64,000 nt of DNA from Adineta steineri (lineage: Eukaryota > Rotifera > Eurotatoria > Adinetida > Adinetidae): contig CAJNOI010000026.1 in assembly GCA_905250115.1 (NCBI GenBank), positions 49,471 to 113,470 of the forward strand, written 5' to 3'. Shown here piece by piece: positions 1 to 10,732 of this stretch. The notes under the pieces were generated by a model, which worked only from the letters and a program-made list of their open reading frames with translations, ran no database searches and was not told where the DNA came from. The position numbers and the translations under genes are program-made. Position 1 is the stretch's first letter, and the number at the start of each line of letters is the position of its first letter.

Positions 1-1230
1 AAATCTAAACAAAAGAATATTGACCTTATTGTCTAGAAAATGAATAGTAAATAATTGTTACCAAGAAATGCAGAACGTTTTCCATGAATTTGATTTGCAT
101 GAAAATCTTGTGCACGATCATCAATAACTTTTTTTGTAAACTGATGAACTATGTTTAAACATCGATTATGTTCTCGACCTTCAGGTAATAAATTAAACAG
201 AAAATCAGGCCACATCCATGGCATACGTTGACGTTTTAATACCAGATCTGTCAGCCTAAATTAATTACAATTTGGTGTTTTTCTGTGTGAAATAATTTTT
301 TTTACTTTAAAACAGCATCAACATATTCAGAATTGTTTTGGTGTTGTGCACCTATATTTAAGCCCATTGCAGTTTCTAAAATATTATCAAAATTAACCGG
401 TGAAAGAAAATTCAGTAGTAGATACATACCACATATAATATCAAGAGCACAAGATGCAATATATGAATATAAATTAACTTCTTTATCTAATTTCATAGAA
501 GCTAAACGTTGAATTAGAATAGTTGCTTGTTCATTAAATATATCAACAGAATTAGCTAATAAGTCTTTATCATGAAATGCAGGAGTTAGAATACGTCGAC
601 GATTTTTCCATTTAGTTCCTGCACTAGAAAAGAATATATTCTTAAGCATTTAGTTTAGTTTCATAGAATTATTTGAGAAACAGATTGTTGATTGTAACTA
701 ACCTTGTTAATAAGCCAGTTCGAAGCCATGGTAGTAGATATATATAATCTGTTGATTTTGTGATATGTTTTGTACCAGAAAAAAAATGCTAGTATAAATT
801 AAAAAAATATATCATTGTCTCTTAAGGAGAGAATAAATAGCAAACTTCAAGTCCAACTGGATGAAAAAACACAAGTAAAGGATGTGTACCAAGCCATAGG
901 CAAAACATATCTTTATATTTTGCATATTCATAAAATTCACCAAGTCTTCTCGTGAATTCTACATAAAAATATATTCACATGATTGTTTTACATATGAAAT
1001 TATTTCTTACTATATGGATTTAATGGTAAAGTCAATATATCTCCTAATATAGGTAATTTACTTGGTGAACATGGAATTCTCTTGTAGGTTTGTGATATTT
1101 TAATAAAGTGAACAATTGATTTTTTGAATGCAAAAAAAATAAGAATAATAAATAATAATATCAATGAAATAAATATCATTCTGTTCTTTTTTCTAAAATA
1201 AAAATTAATGATTGCTGTATTGTTTTGCAA
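1..1230 (-). CDS. Cytochrome P450, CYP4-like, N-terminal half (runs off left edge)
   Basis: Probably a microsomal haem monooxygenase of the CYP4 clan (fatty acid or xenobiotic hydroxylation). Five to six exons are visible on the minus strand: about 1011-1230, a second near 850-957, 703-791, 308-629, 62-254, and a last one reaching the edge. The first exon gives a hydrophobic anchor (MIFISLILLFIILIFF) followed by the proline hinge IPCSPSKLPILGD. Later exons give the substrate-pocket and C-helix signature GTKWKNRRRILTPAFHD, which is diagnostic of CYP4, and FLFNLLPEGREHNRCL before helix G. Splice sites fit GT-AG with small introns. The I-helix, ExxR and haem-binding Cys lie outside the window. 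A Met 17 codons into the first exon (1179) is a more usual start because the membrane anchor follows at once. The family call is firm; the subfamily is not. Confidence 0.9.
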
Positions 1231-1427
1231 GTTTTTATTTTAGAAAATAAATAAAAAGATATTTTATGTTAGCCATATCATAACAACAAAAAACGTGTAT
1301 TTAACAAGCAAAAATCAAATATATATATACATATATATATATATTTATTTAAATATAATCGAGAGTAAATACAATGATGAAAGATAAGTTATCATTTCTT
1401 GCTCTTTTTTTCTGCTTCTTTATCTTT

Positions 1428-2499
1428 TTATGTATATCGAGTACGCTTAGACTTTTGAGAGTCATTTGTAATTAAATCTGCTGAATGATAATCACGTTTA
1501 CGTGCTAATTGATTATCTACTTGTTGTCGAACAAAACTTTCAAGTTGTTCGGAATGACGATTGGAAGATATATCAACATGAGTTTTATTGTCATTATCTA
1601 AATAAAAAAAATTAATGAAAATAAAACAAAAAAGAAAGCTTTATATTACCATCCATAACAAGTGCTTGTCGAAATGTGTGTAAATCATCAACAATTGGTG
1701 GTTGATTAGATGAAGTATTATTTGTATGATCAATTTCTGATGTATAAGATACACGATATGGTGGACGACCCACTAAATAATCATATATTTCGTCAGTGCG
1801 TATGTGGCGACGTTGTCTACGACGTGTCCATCGTAATAGTTGTTTAGTTTTACGTTGTTCACCATTTAGTATACCAAGTTGAATAGCATCTTTTAAAGTA
1901 TCAAGACTTTCTAAAGAAAAATATCAAAAATTTAAGTTATGCGATATTATTTAATAAACCATCTTTGTTTTCTCTACAATGTACTATTTAGTTTGATATA
2001 TCCATTAAAACTATATTTCGAAAGTGTCTATATGAAAACTAAAGCGTCATGAGTCATTAATGACTCATTCAGATTAGCATATTTTTCCCGGGATAGATCT
2101 TCGACTGATTTTCAAACAAAAATATTTAGAGAACTGAGCTGTACTACCGATATAATTCTATTCATGATATTTACCTTTATAAAGCATTGTGACAGATTGA
2201 GCTGCGGTATGAAATGTAGTCCAGGCATTTGTTCCACTTGAGCGTTCTAAAATAAATCATAATAATAAATAAAGAAAAATATTTAATATGTTTTTTTTAT
2301 AATTACCACGAAACATTTTCGTAACATTTGTAGCTGCAGTTTGAAATGCAAGAAATAATTTTTGAGTGTGTAAATCTTGTCCGTTCGTTAAATTTTCTTG
2401 AATTGTTCTTTCTAATTCATCTTCATATTTTGATAATGCAACTTCTTCATTATCAATTGATGTTGAAAGATTAATTTGAGAATCATCAAAATCCGACAT
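1428..2499 (-). CDS. HAPSTR1: HAPSTR1 (C16orf72) orthologue, HUWE1-associated stress-response protein
   Basis: In vertebrates this nuclear protein partners the E3 ligase HUWE1 and tunes stress signalling; that role is from family knowledge. Four exons encode about 230 residues. Two similar helical segments, QKLFLAFQTAATNVTKMF and AWTTFHTAAQSVTMLYKESL, match the duplicated 'LW..FQNAATAVT.LYK' blocks of human C16orf72. They are followed by a basic stretch (RWTRRRQRRHIRTDEIYDYL) equivalent to the human KKRRRTIRREDLISFL, and by a C-terminal tail ending in a basic NLS-like KSKRTRYT. The start is the first Met of the first exon, and stop TAA is at 1428-1430. It diverges from the NAP1 gene across about 270 bp. 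Intron 2 (about 1912-2174) is unusually long and contains a perfect 20-bp palindrome built from two AP-1 sites. Confidence 0.87.
2049..2068. promoter_or_regulatory. Perfect 20-bp palindrome with two inverted AP-1 (TGAGTCA) sites in HAPSTR1 intron 2
   Basis: ATGAGTCATTAATGACTCAT is its own reverse complement and holds TGAGTCA (2050-2056) and TGACTCA (2061-2067), the consensus for Fos/Jun bZIP dimers. It lies in a long intron of a stress-response gene. A functional enhancer role is inference; about one 20-bp palindrome in every few such windows is expected by chance at this base composition. Confidence 0.4.
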
Positions 2500-2769
2500 A
2501 ATTATTATAATAAATGAAATGAAAATGAAAAATAATAATTGTCATCCAATAAATACCTAAGAAATGATGTCGCTAGATATATATTGTTTTTTGTAAGAAA
2601 TTAATTTTTCTCGAAAGATAAATTTTTTTAATAAAAAATATTTAAATTAGAAAAAATAAATAAATATTTTATATTGAATTCATATTTGATTGGTTAATTA
2701 AAATTTAGTATAAATTGCGCAGCAAAGAAGATATTACTTTGCTTTATACAAAACAAGAAACGAAAAAAC

Positions 2770-4654
2770 ATGGATAAAAATGATAGTGAACAAATCGCAT
2801 CACCAGCATCAGTTGAATCACCTTCAAGTACTGTTGAAAGTAGTCAACAACGATTTGATTCACAAGGTGATGATGGATCATTTTTTGTTGGAAGGTATTT
2901 ACATAGCTTTCTTTCGTTCGTTCGTTCGTTCTCGTCTAATTTTATATTTTGATTTAGTTTACCAGCTGAAGTCATACGTCGTGTAAATGCACTTCGAAAT
3001 CTTCAAGCCGAACATCATAAAATTGAAGCAAGCTTTTTTGAAGAAGTTCATGCACTTGAATGTCGTTATTTAAGCAAATATCAACCACTCTATGAGAAAG
3101 TATAAAAAGAATTTAAATGTATGAATTAAATTAAGACTCTTTTCTTTGTTTTGTTTAGCGTTTAAATATTGTCAAAGGTACTTATGAGCCAACAGAAGCT
3201 GAAGCTAAATGTGCATTTGATGGAGATGACGTATGAATAAGAATTTATTTCTAAGAGATGGATCTTTTATTTATTTTTTGTTATTTATAGGCTGATGAAC
3301 AAGCCAAAAAAGCTGCTGAAGAAGAAAAAAAAGATGCAGAAAAGAAAGACGAAGGTAAGTTAGGTTATTGTCAGTTATAATAGCCTTTGTAAACGTTATG
3401 AAAACATGTCTTAGCCCATTACTTGAAGTTTATGTAACCTTGAGAGAAATCCTTCAAAACATCATAATAGAATATTTATGATGATATCAGAATAATTCAT
3501 TAATATTTAATATAAGATTAGGTTACATGATAAAAGTCTTTAAAAAAAAAGAATTGCATGTGAGATTTTATTTGTAAATAAATTCATATATTATTTTTTT
3601 TTGTAGAAAAAGCCGTTGGCATTCCAGAATTCTGGTTACAAGTATTCAAAAATTCCGATATTGTTTCTGATTTAATTAAAGTAGAAATTTGTTATTTTTT
3701 TTGGTTGGATAAAAAATATTTTATTTCAAATTTTATAAATAGGAACAAGATGAAGAAGTTCTTAAACATCTTATTGATGTTCGTATAGCAATGCAAAATG
3801 AAGCTGATAAGAAAGGCTTTACAATTGAATTTGAATTTACATCTAATGAATACTTTACTAATACAATATTAACCAAATTTTATGAACTTCGTACAGGACC
3901 AGATGATCAAGAACCATTATCATATGAAGGACCTGAAATAATTAAATCGAAAGGCTGTGAAATTCAATGGAATAAAGGAAAGAATGTCACAATGAAAATG
4001 GTTAAAAAAAGACAAAAACATAAAAATCGTGGAACAATCCGTGTAGTTACAAAAGAAGTTCAAACTGATTCATTTTTTAATTTCTTTTCACCACCAACTG
4101 GTAAAAAATTTTCGCACATGAAAACATGAAAAAAAACGAGAAATTCTTTTTTTGTTTAGTACCAGAAGATCCAGAAGCTGAACTTGAAGATAGTGACGAA
4201 ATGAGAATGTTAGCAGCTGATTTTGAAATTGGTCATATGCTTCGAGATTCAATTGTACCAAAAGCTGTCCTCTATTATACCGGTGAAGTTGGTGATGAGG
4301 ATGATGGAGATGTAAGAACAATTTTTGAAATAAATAAAAATATTATTATCTTATTTTTTCGTTAAAAGTATGATGATGAAGATGAAGATGAAGATGAGGA
4401 TGAAGATGATGATCAAGATGAAGATGAAGATGAAGAAGAACATGAAGGACATGGAGCTGCTCGTGGCGGTCATGGTCATAGTCATGGTGGTCATTCTCAT
4501 GGTAGTGGTGGTGGTAAACATGGTGCCGGTGGTGTTAGTATTCATGAAATAGTTTAATTATAAAAAAAAAACATTCTTTTTTTAATTTAATTAGAAATCT
4601 CGAGGCGGTAAACAAGGCGGCGGTGGTCAACAACCCGAGTGTAAACAACAGTAA
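2770..4654 (+). CDS. NAP1L1: Nucleosome assembly protein 1-like histone chaperone
   Basis: NAP1 proteins bind H2A-H2B and H3-H4 and load or remove them from DNA, shuttling between cytoplasm and nucleus. About eight exons encode roughly 390 residues. In order: an acidic/Ser-rich N-terminus; the dimerisation helix with the NAP signature ASFFEEVHALECRYLSKYQPLYEKR; an acidic/Lys insert (KKAAEEEKKDAEKK); GIPEFWLQVFKNSDIVSDLI; the earmuff region (KGFTIEFEFTSNEYFTNTILTK) and QTDSFFNFFSPP; then an acidic C-terminal tail (EDEDEDEDDDQDEDEDEEEHE). The tail ends in an unusual His/Gly-rich segment (GHGHSHGGHSHGSGGG), which vertebrate NAP1L1 lacks. No CaaX prenylation box is seen; the end is ECKQQ. Start is ATG 2770, stop TAA 4652-4654. 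One intron (about 3355-3605) is much longer than the rest and holds inverted repeats. Whether it corresponds to NAP1L1 or NAP1L4 cannot be told. Confidence 0.93.
3429..3534. repeat. Nested inverted repeats in long NAP1 intron
   Basis: TTTATGTAACCT (3429-3440) pairs with AGGTTACATGATAAA (3520-3534) with one small bulge. Inside this, ATCATAA (3461-3467) pairs perfectly with TTATGAT (3476-3482). The host intron is about 250 bp against 50-70 bp for its neighbours. It may be a decayed hairpin-type element or simply intronic structure. Confidence 0.35.
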
Positions 4655-5079
4655 AACACAAGAAAAGACACAGTGTCAATGTTTTTTTTTATACCGATGC
4701 TATCGTTTTTTTTCTCGTTGTTTTTTTTCCAGACATGGATTTATTGTTGTTATATCTTGAAAAAAATTCTTTTTTTCAACTAAATGAATAGGCTTAATGT
4801 TGAAAAGAAGAATATATAAAAACAGATAAGAAAAGAAGAAATCATTTGTCTTTTATTGATAAAACCAATCGATGACATGAAGTTTACCATGTGTGGATGA
4901 GCGCCGTCCATCCTCTAGATCAATTATTACTTAAGCATTTAATTGGAACTACTAGACATAAGATTTCTATTTTACAATGAACATGAAAAATATATGTATA
5001 AAACAAAAGCGAACTTTAATCTATTATAGTTGTTTTACTAATAAGTAAATTATATACAGAATAAATAATTCAACTGTTA
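4655..5079. other. Convergent 3' intergenic region
   Basis: This holds the 3' ends of the NAP1 gene and the minus-strand gene below it. It is AT-rich with poly-T runs and no coding pattern was seen. Confidence 0.5.
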
Positions 5080-5709
5080 TTAGAATTCTAATTGTTGAAT
5101 ATATTGTAAATCTATATCTCTTGAATAATCAAGTGGAGTTGTTGGCGGATCTCTTGGTAATGGACGTTCTAAAGTATTATATAAATAATGCCATACATCC
5201 AATTTATCTTTTGAAGTTTTTTGTGTACGTTTTTTTGGAACATATAACGATCGAGTAGATACAGTACGTTTCTTTGGTATAGAAAAAGAATTTCGACTTA
5301 TTGATGGTAAATTTATTTGATTAAATGAACTTGTAATTGTACTTGTTTCAAATTCATTATTCGTATCAGTATCAGTAACTATTGATGAAGCTGTTTTTGA
5401 ATTTGAACGTGTTGTTAATGAAAGTGATGATGAAATCGAACGATCATTAAATGGAATATTTTTCGAAAATAAACTCGTTTTTTCTAAATTCGATTGATCA
5501 ATTTTAAGTAAATTATTCGCAAGTATTTTTGATGATTGTTGTTTTGCATTTGAATTTAATGTTAATGGATGAAGATAAATACGACGTGTTAAAATTTGTG
5601 CAGTATTTCGTGATGATGTATGATGACGATCATTATTTGTTGGATATAATTCAAGTAATGTGAGACATTTTACTTTTATCGAATGTCGGGGTGTTACTGT
5701 TGTAGTCAT
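5080..5709 (-). CDS. Hypothetical basic protein, single exon, 209 aa
   Basis: I do not recognise a family. The single open frame reads from an ATG at 5709 to TAA at 5080-5082. The product is Ser/Thr/Asn-rich with basic patches (IPKKRTVSTRSLYVPKKRTQKTSK) that resemble bipartite nuclear signals. Its end looks ordered and conserved in style: KDKLDVWHYLYNTLERPLPRDPPTTPLDYSRDIDLQYIQQLEF. The Trp/Tyr-rich final 45 residues may be a short protein-binding motif. No signal peptide or membrane segment is visible. It is divergent from the TPR-SET gene. Codon use (NNA/NNT) matches neighbouring genes, which supports real coding. Confidence 0.65.
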   Translation of the reverse strand: MTTTVTPRHSIKVKCLTLLELYPTNNDRHHTSSRNTAQILTRRIYLHPLTLNSNAKQQSSKILANNLLKIDQSNLEKTSLFSKNIPFNDRSISSSLSLTTRSNSKTASSIVTDTDTNNEFETSTITSSFNQINLPSISRNSFSIPKKRTVSTRSLYVPKKRTQKTSKDKLDVWHYLYNTLERPLPRDPPTTPLDYSRDIDLQYIQQLEF

Positions 5710-6116
5710 ATGAATCTAGAATGTAGACAAATAAATTCAACTTATTCACATTTCTTTTAAAAAGTCTTCTTTCTTTCATTGATAAATATATAAAATTCTA
5801 CGCCTAAAATAAAGTCATTCGAATTTTTCTAATATTGTCCTTATATTTTATACTAAAAAACAAACATACCTGATTGAAATAGAGATTAATAATAAGAAAA
5901 GAAAAGTACGAAAGTGAATTTTTCAAGTGCCTAAAAAAGAAAAGACAACATTTGAACTAAGTATAGTTTGAAATGAAGAACTTTTCGCATGATGTCGCTT
6001 GAAACTAAATTTAATATGCAAAAGAAAGTATCTTCTCTATCGATTGGTTGTTTATTTACTTCTAGATTGTAAAAAAAAAGAATTATATTTTTTGAAAACT
6101 GATAAAAACAAAGGAA
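5710..6116. other. Divergent promoter region between the 209-aa gene and the TPR-SET gene
   Basis: About 400 bp of AT-rich sequence between two 5' ends. No clear TATA box or repeat was identified. Confidence 0.4.
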
Positions 6117-9100
6117 ATGCCTAAATCTCGATCAAAAATAAAGAAAACAATTATTGCTCCTCATACTGCTATTATTGGTATAGGTGATGAACTTGATTTA
6201 TCAATATGTTGTTCAAATCGAAATTGTCCATCACATTGGCATGATCGTTTAACTGAAAAACTTAAAAATCTTCAACAATCAAAATCGAAACTATCTTCTT
6301 CTTCTTCATCGACTATACCATTAATTAAAACAAAAACTCAATATAAATTATCTTATCCAGATATATTATCAAAATTATTTCAAATCAGTCAAATAGATGA
6401 AAATAATCATGATGAAATTTATTCAACACCAATTATAAAATCAATTATACTTAATAAATATGATACATTTGTTAAAAAAATATCGAAAACATTAAATGAT
6501 TCAACATATAGTTTTATTCAAAATAATCTAAATTTACAAATGAAATATCGATTAATTCCATTAATTGCTGATATTTTTTCTGATCAGGTTAAATATTGTT
6601 TTATTATAAACTAAAATATTTAACATTTCTTTGCATAATAGATGGATCGTATGGAAACATCTACGCAATTAAAAATCAATCTACTTCGTATAAATCATGT
6701 ACATTTGAATTCCTATTTACGACTTAAAATTATTTCTACACCAATATGGAATCGATATGTTGTACATGTTATTGTACAAGATGAAAACTCTCATTGTCTA
6801 CGTTTATCAATTTATAATTGGTCATATGTTATTGACACAAGACAAACAAAAACTTCAACTTATATTCAAGAACGTTTAACAAGTTTATTATCAATAAATT
6901 CAACTATAATTTTATTAGATCCATGGTTAAAAACATGTCATGATAGTGATATTGCATTACGTTGTGAATCACCCAATACACATTTATTAATGATTGATTA
7001 TCAAGAACGATGTTCAATGAGTAGTAAAACAAATGTTGAACAATTAAGACAATTGGGAAATACTTGTTATCAAGTTGATGATAATCTTAGTGCAATTGAA
7101 TATTATACATTTGGTTTAAAACAACTCGATGATGAACAAGAAAAAGAATTAACATCAAAAGGACAGTCAAGTATGTTGAAGAATTTATTTTATATTTTTA
7201 CAAAATATATTTTAGTTGGTCCAAAAACTGATGAACGTGAACAACATCGTATTCGTCTTTTATCTAATCGATGTGCTTGTTATTTACGTGAACGTCATGC
7301 TGCGTTAGCTTTAGCAGATACTGGTATACTTCTTGCATTTAATGAATTAACTCATATACTCGAGTCACCAAAAGCAACTACAAGCAAACTTTTATTTCGT
7401 TGTTTAAGTGCTCATCTATATTTAGGTTTATTTGATAAAGTTGAAGGTTTATTAAAATCACATAAATTTGGTGTTGGCTTAACTGGTGGAGAAAATCCAG
7501 CATCAATGGCTATACTTGAAAGAGAATTAATACGATTAAGAGATGAAGGTACAAAAGGACGATATGATCTTCAAGGAATGTTAAATAAACAAATAAATAA
7601 TAAATCACATATGATGTTTATTGATTTACCTCATCATCATGCGGAATGTCAAAGAAATGATTTATTTGAAGTTCGACTTTGTCAAGTAAATAATTATTTA
7701 AAAAAAATTATACTAAAATTCATTTTTGTTTAATATTCAAATAGGCAGATGAATTAATTAAAAATGGGTATCCAAATGGTTCACATGGTGTGTATGCATT
7801 GAAAAATCTTGATGTAGGTACATTACTAGTAGTTGAACAACCATTTGCAAGTATTGATAATCGAGTTATTGGTGAAAAATATTGTCATTCAATAAATCAT
7901 TGGGAAATAAATTCAAAAATTGAATATTGTTCAAATGATACATTACGTTTATTGAATGAAATTGAAAAACAATTATTAATTGGTAATGGTACATGGACAA
8001 CATTTGATAAAATTAAATTAATGCAACCTATTCGACAATGGTTAGCAGAAAATATGCAAGAAGATACAAATCAACAACAAGAAAATAATGATTTAACATC
8101 AAATTTACCAGAAAATTATGAAAAAATTTTATCAGAAAAAAAACAATGGAGAAAACCGTTTTCAAAGTAAGTAAATCAAAAGCGAAATAGTGAGGATAAC
8201 AGAAAAACACGTTCGAAAAGGAGTGTTGAGGAATTACGGGATAGAAATTTGCACTTACTGCCCCCTTCGCCAGACGTGACTGACAAATGTTCTTTTGACC
8301 TGGACACAGATGAGTCCGTTACAGACATGTACGTTGAATTGCAGAACAAAACGATTAACTCATACTGTTCAGAAAAGATAGATACGTGAATAGTTGCTTT
8401 TATATTAATCGATTTTTCTATTAAATTTTGCAACAACTGTTATAATGCTAATTAAGTTAGATGAGGTAAAAGCTGTTTCATAATGATACAACTAAACTAA
8501 TTTCTTGAAGGTAGAAACAACAGTTAGATCGTATTTCACATATGGTCTACACTAATCCTGTGTTATTGCAGTTAGCGAGAATCCACTGTACTTACGCCTG
8601 AAATCTTGCCAATGACGAATGTCTTGTTGGCGAGGAAACAGTAAGCTGTAAATAATTTATCTTAATTTTTTTATAGAAGATTACCACCACCATTACCCTA
8701 CATTCCATGGCGCATTCTATTTGAAACTCAACAAGAAAATCCATATAAATCTCAAACAACTCATGCATGGTATCCATTAGGTTCAATGTTTAATCATTCT
8801 TGTTTACCTAATTGTATATGGTATTTAATTGGTGATTATTTATTTATTTATGTTTGTTCAACAAATATTCGACAAGGTGATGAATTAACTATATCTTATT
8901 GTCCATTATGGATATCATCAATAAATGAACGTACAAATTATCTTCGTCAATATAATATACAATCATGTCAATGTTCACTGTGCTTATATGATCGATCACA
9001 TATAAATGAATATGAGAATGATTTAAAAAAGTTTTCTAATATTCGTGCATTAGCACGACAAAAGAATCTAACTAATTTAAATCGTTTAATTTATTTACAA

Positions 9101-9605
9101 CAATTAATATGTCATTATGAATATTTAATAAATAAATATGCAGAACGATCAATTAGTTTTATAAACGAATTTATTGATTTAGAATATATTTCATATTATT
9201 TTCAACAAGATAATATTGAAAATGAAATAAAAGAATTTTTAAATATTCGTAAAAATTCATTTCTTCAACGTTTATCACAAATTTGTCGAGTTGCACTACC
9301 AAATATATCAAATCCAATTTTATTATTTGGTAGACAAACACAAGTATATTTATTTATTCTTTATTTCAAATATACGTATATCCGTTTTCTTTTAGTTACT
9401 TATTGATCATCTTGAACATTGTTCTGCAGTAGATTTAAAACAATGGAATGCTTTACTTGAATATCTTTATGAAATTTATACATTTAAATGTCATTCATCA
9501 TCGAATAATATGCAAAAAACTTTAATAAAAGATTATAAAGAATTCTTTAATAATCTTATTCAAACACAAACATTTTTTCAACATCCATTTAAAAACTTTA
9601 ATTAA
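6117..9605 (+). CDS. TPR and SET-domain protein, SMYD4-like but without a MYND finger
   Basis: Probable protein-lysine methyltransferase of the SMYD/TPR-SET group. Five exons (6117-6587, about 6642-7685, 7744-8166, 8677-9342, 9396-9605) give about 937 residues. Order: N-terminal extension; a small beta domain (VVHVIVQDENSHCLRLSIYNW, then STIILLDPWLKT) of the kind that precedes the TPRs in TPR-SET proteins; TPR helices (QLRQLGNTCYQVDDNLSAIE, LLSNRCACYLRERHAALALAD); the split-SET entry (SHGVYALKNLDVGTLLVVEQPF); SET core MFNHSCLPN, then IRQGDELTISY; and the post-SET cysteines CQCSLC. Where SMYD4 has its Cys/His MYND finger only KYCHSINHWEI...EYCSND remains. NHSC and the catalytic Tyr of ISY are intact. 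Intron 3 (8167-8676, 510 bp) is an outlier containing a repeat and a coding-like fragment. Substrate unknown. Confidence 0.85.
8171..8389 (+). other. Coding-like orphan fragment inside TPR-SET intron 3
   Basis: A 72-codon open stretch with less AT-biased composition than its surroundings. It reads like the charged C-terminal tail of a protein (KRSVEELRDRNLHLLPPSP, then SFDLDTDESVTDMYVE), ending in TGA. It has no start, begins only a few bases past the splice donor and lies out of the SMYD-like frame. It may be a captured exon or transposon-derived piece. Origin not recognised. Confidence 0.35.
8549..8646 (-). repeat. Diverged interspersed repeat, copy 1 (TPR-SET intron 3)
   Basis: Read on the minus strand this matches 20331-20404 on the plus strand. 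Shared blocks include GCTTACTGT, GCCAA, CGTAAGT, CAGTGGATT, ATAACACA and ATTAGTGTA, about 80% identical over the 3' 49 nt by hand alignment. Copy 1 has about 25 extra nt in the middle. Both copies lie in unusually long introns, in opposite orientation to each other relative to the host gene. Confidence 0.65.
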
Positions 9606-10732
9606 ATTTTTATATTGATTGTTTTGTCTGATATATATATATATCTATATATTTAAGTCTTTCAGTTGATATTGCAATAGAAAGTCATATATGTATTAAA
9701 TTGTATATGAAAGGAAAAAAACAAGATATTATATTTTTTTTTCCGAGTATGTAAAAACGGAAGGTATACAAGAATAAATTATGATTACGTTTATTTAATA
9801 AAGTTTTAAAAACAAAACAATAGCTTAATAATCAATAGTATGTGTTAAAAATGCCAGTCTTATATTTTTTGTGGACAAGACATCTTATGGGTGTGAGTGT
9901 GAGCTAAGAGAAGAAGCACACCTACACCCACATAATATGTCGACGAAAATTTTCGACAATCTCACTTTCGACGAAAACACATTCGATAAAAAACACAAGT
10001 ACCAAAATGCGATAAGAAAGTAAGACATCATGATATAAGCGATCTCTTTTGAAAATTGATAATTATAAAATAACAAGATAGCGAACTTTGAAACAAAGAG
10101 AAAATCTAGAATATCTATTATTAATAATTGCTCCTGACCAGAGAAGATCCTCAAATATTCAAGCAGTTTAGACTACCTCTTTTGGCCACCAGTAGACCTC
10201 AATGAGGTATGAAAAACCTCAACGGGTCGGAAAAATCAAATGATGTCTAGAATATTCCTACAGTTTTAGTCGAAACGGATGCTTTCTTCGCTATATATTC
10301 CGTTTTTTAAAAAACCTCAGTTTATAATAATTTGTCCAGATATTGTTGTACTTTAACAACGCAAAAAACATTACATGCTTGAGATTAAAATCACCGATAT
10401 GGAATCAATACTCAGTCTCGATTCAGAAATTGATAAGAAAATCTTAGATGTATTCAAAAAAGAATGTAAGACAAGCCTAGTAGCAAGCACTTTATCAGTG
10501 ATATAGAAATTCAACACTGAATACACTAAGATCTTTATCATCTCCTCACACATTTTCCAATTTATATACGCATATTTAAATTATTTCAATCATTCGTATA
10601 TTCTGTAAGAATACAAAGCATTATTTACGTTTTATATATGATATTTGTTCATCTTCTATATCACACTAATAAAAAAAAATAAATATATCTAATACACATA
10701 AAAATCAAATACATAAAAATTTAATAGTTCTC
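9606..10732. other. Intergenic region with hairpins
   Basis: About 1.1 kb without a convincing gene. It carries the 59-nt hairpin at 9881-9939, a CGAAAATTTTCG palindrome at 9944-9955 and ACCTCAATGAGGT at 10196-10208. The GC-richer blocks at 9880-9990 and 10150-10320 look like inserted, decayed material. Confidence 0.4.
9881..9939. repeat. Near-perfect 59-nt hairpin
   Basis: CATCTTATGGGTGTGAGTGTG (9881-9901) pairs with the reverse complement of 9917-9939 with three mismatches and one bulge. The terminal loop is about 15 nt (AGCTAAGAGAAGAAG). The size and shape fit a microRNA precursor or a foldback transposon remnant. No second copy with clear identity was found here. Confidence 0.5.

Noticed and set aside
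9885-10154. 89-codon minus-strand open frame
   Set aside because: Overlaps the hairpin and palindrome region; translation has no protein-like pattern.
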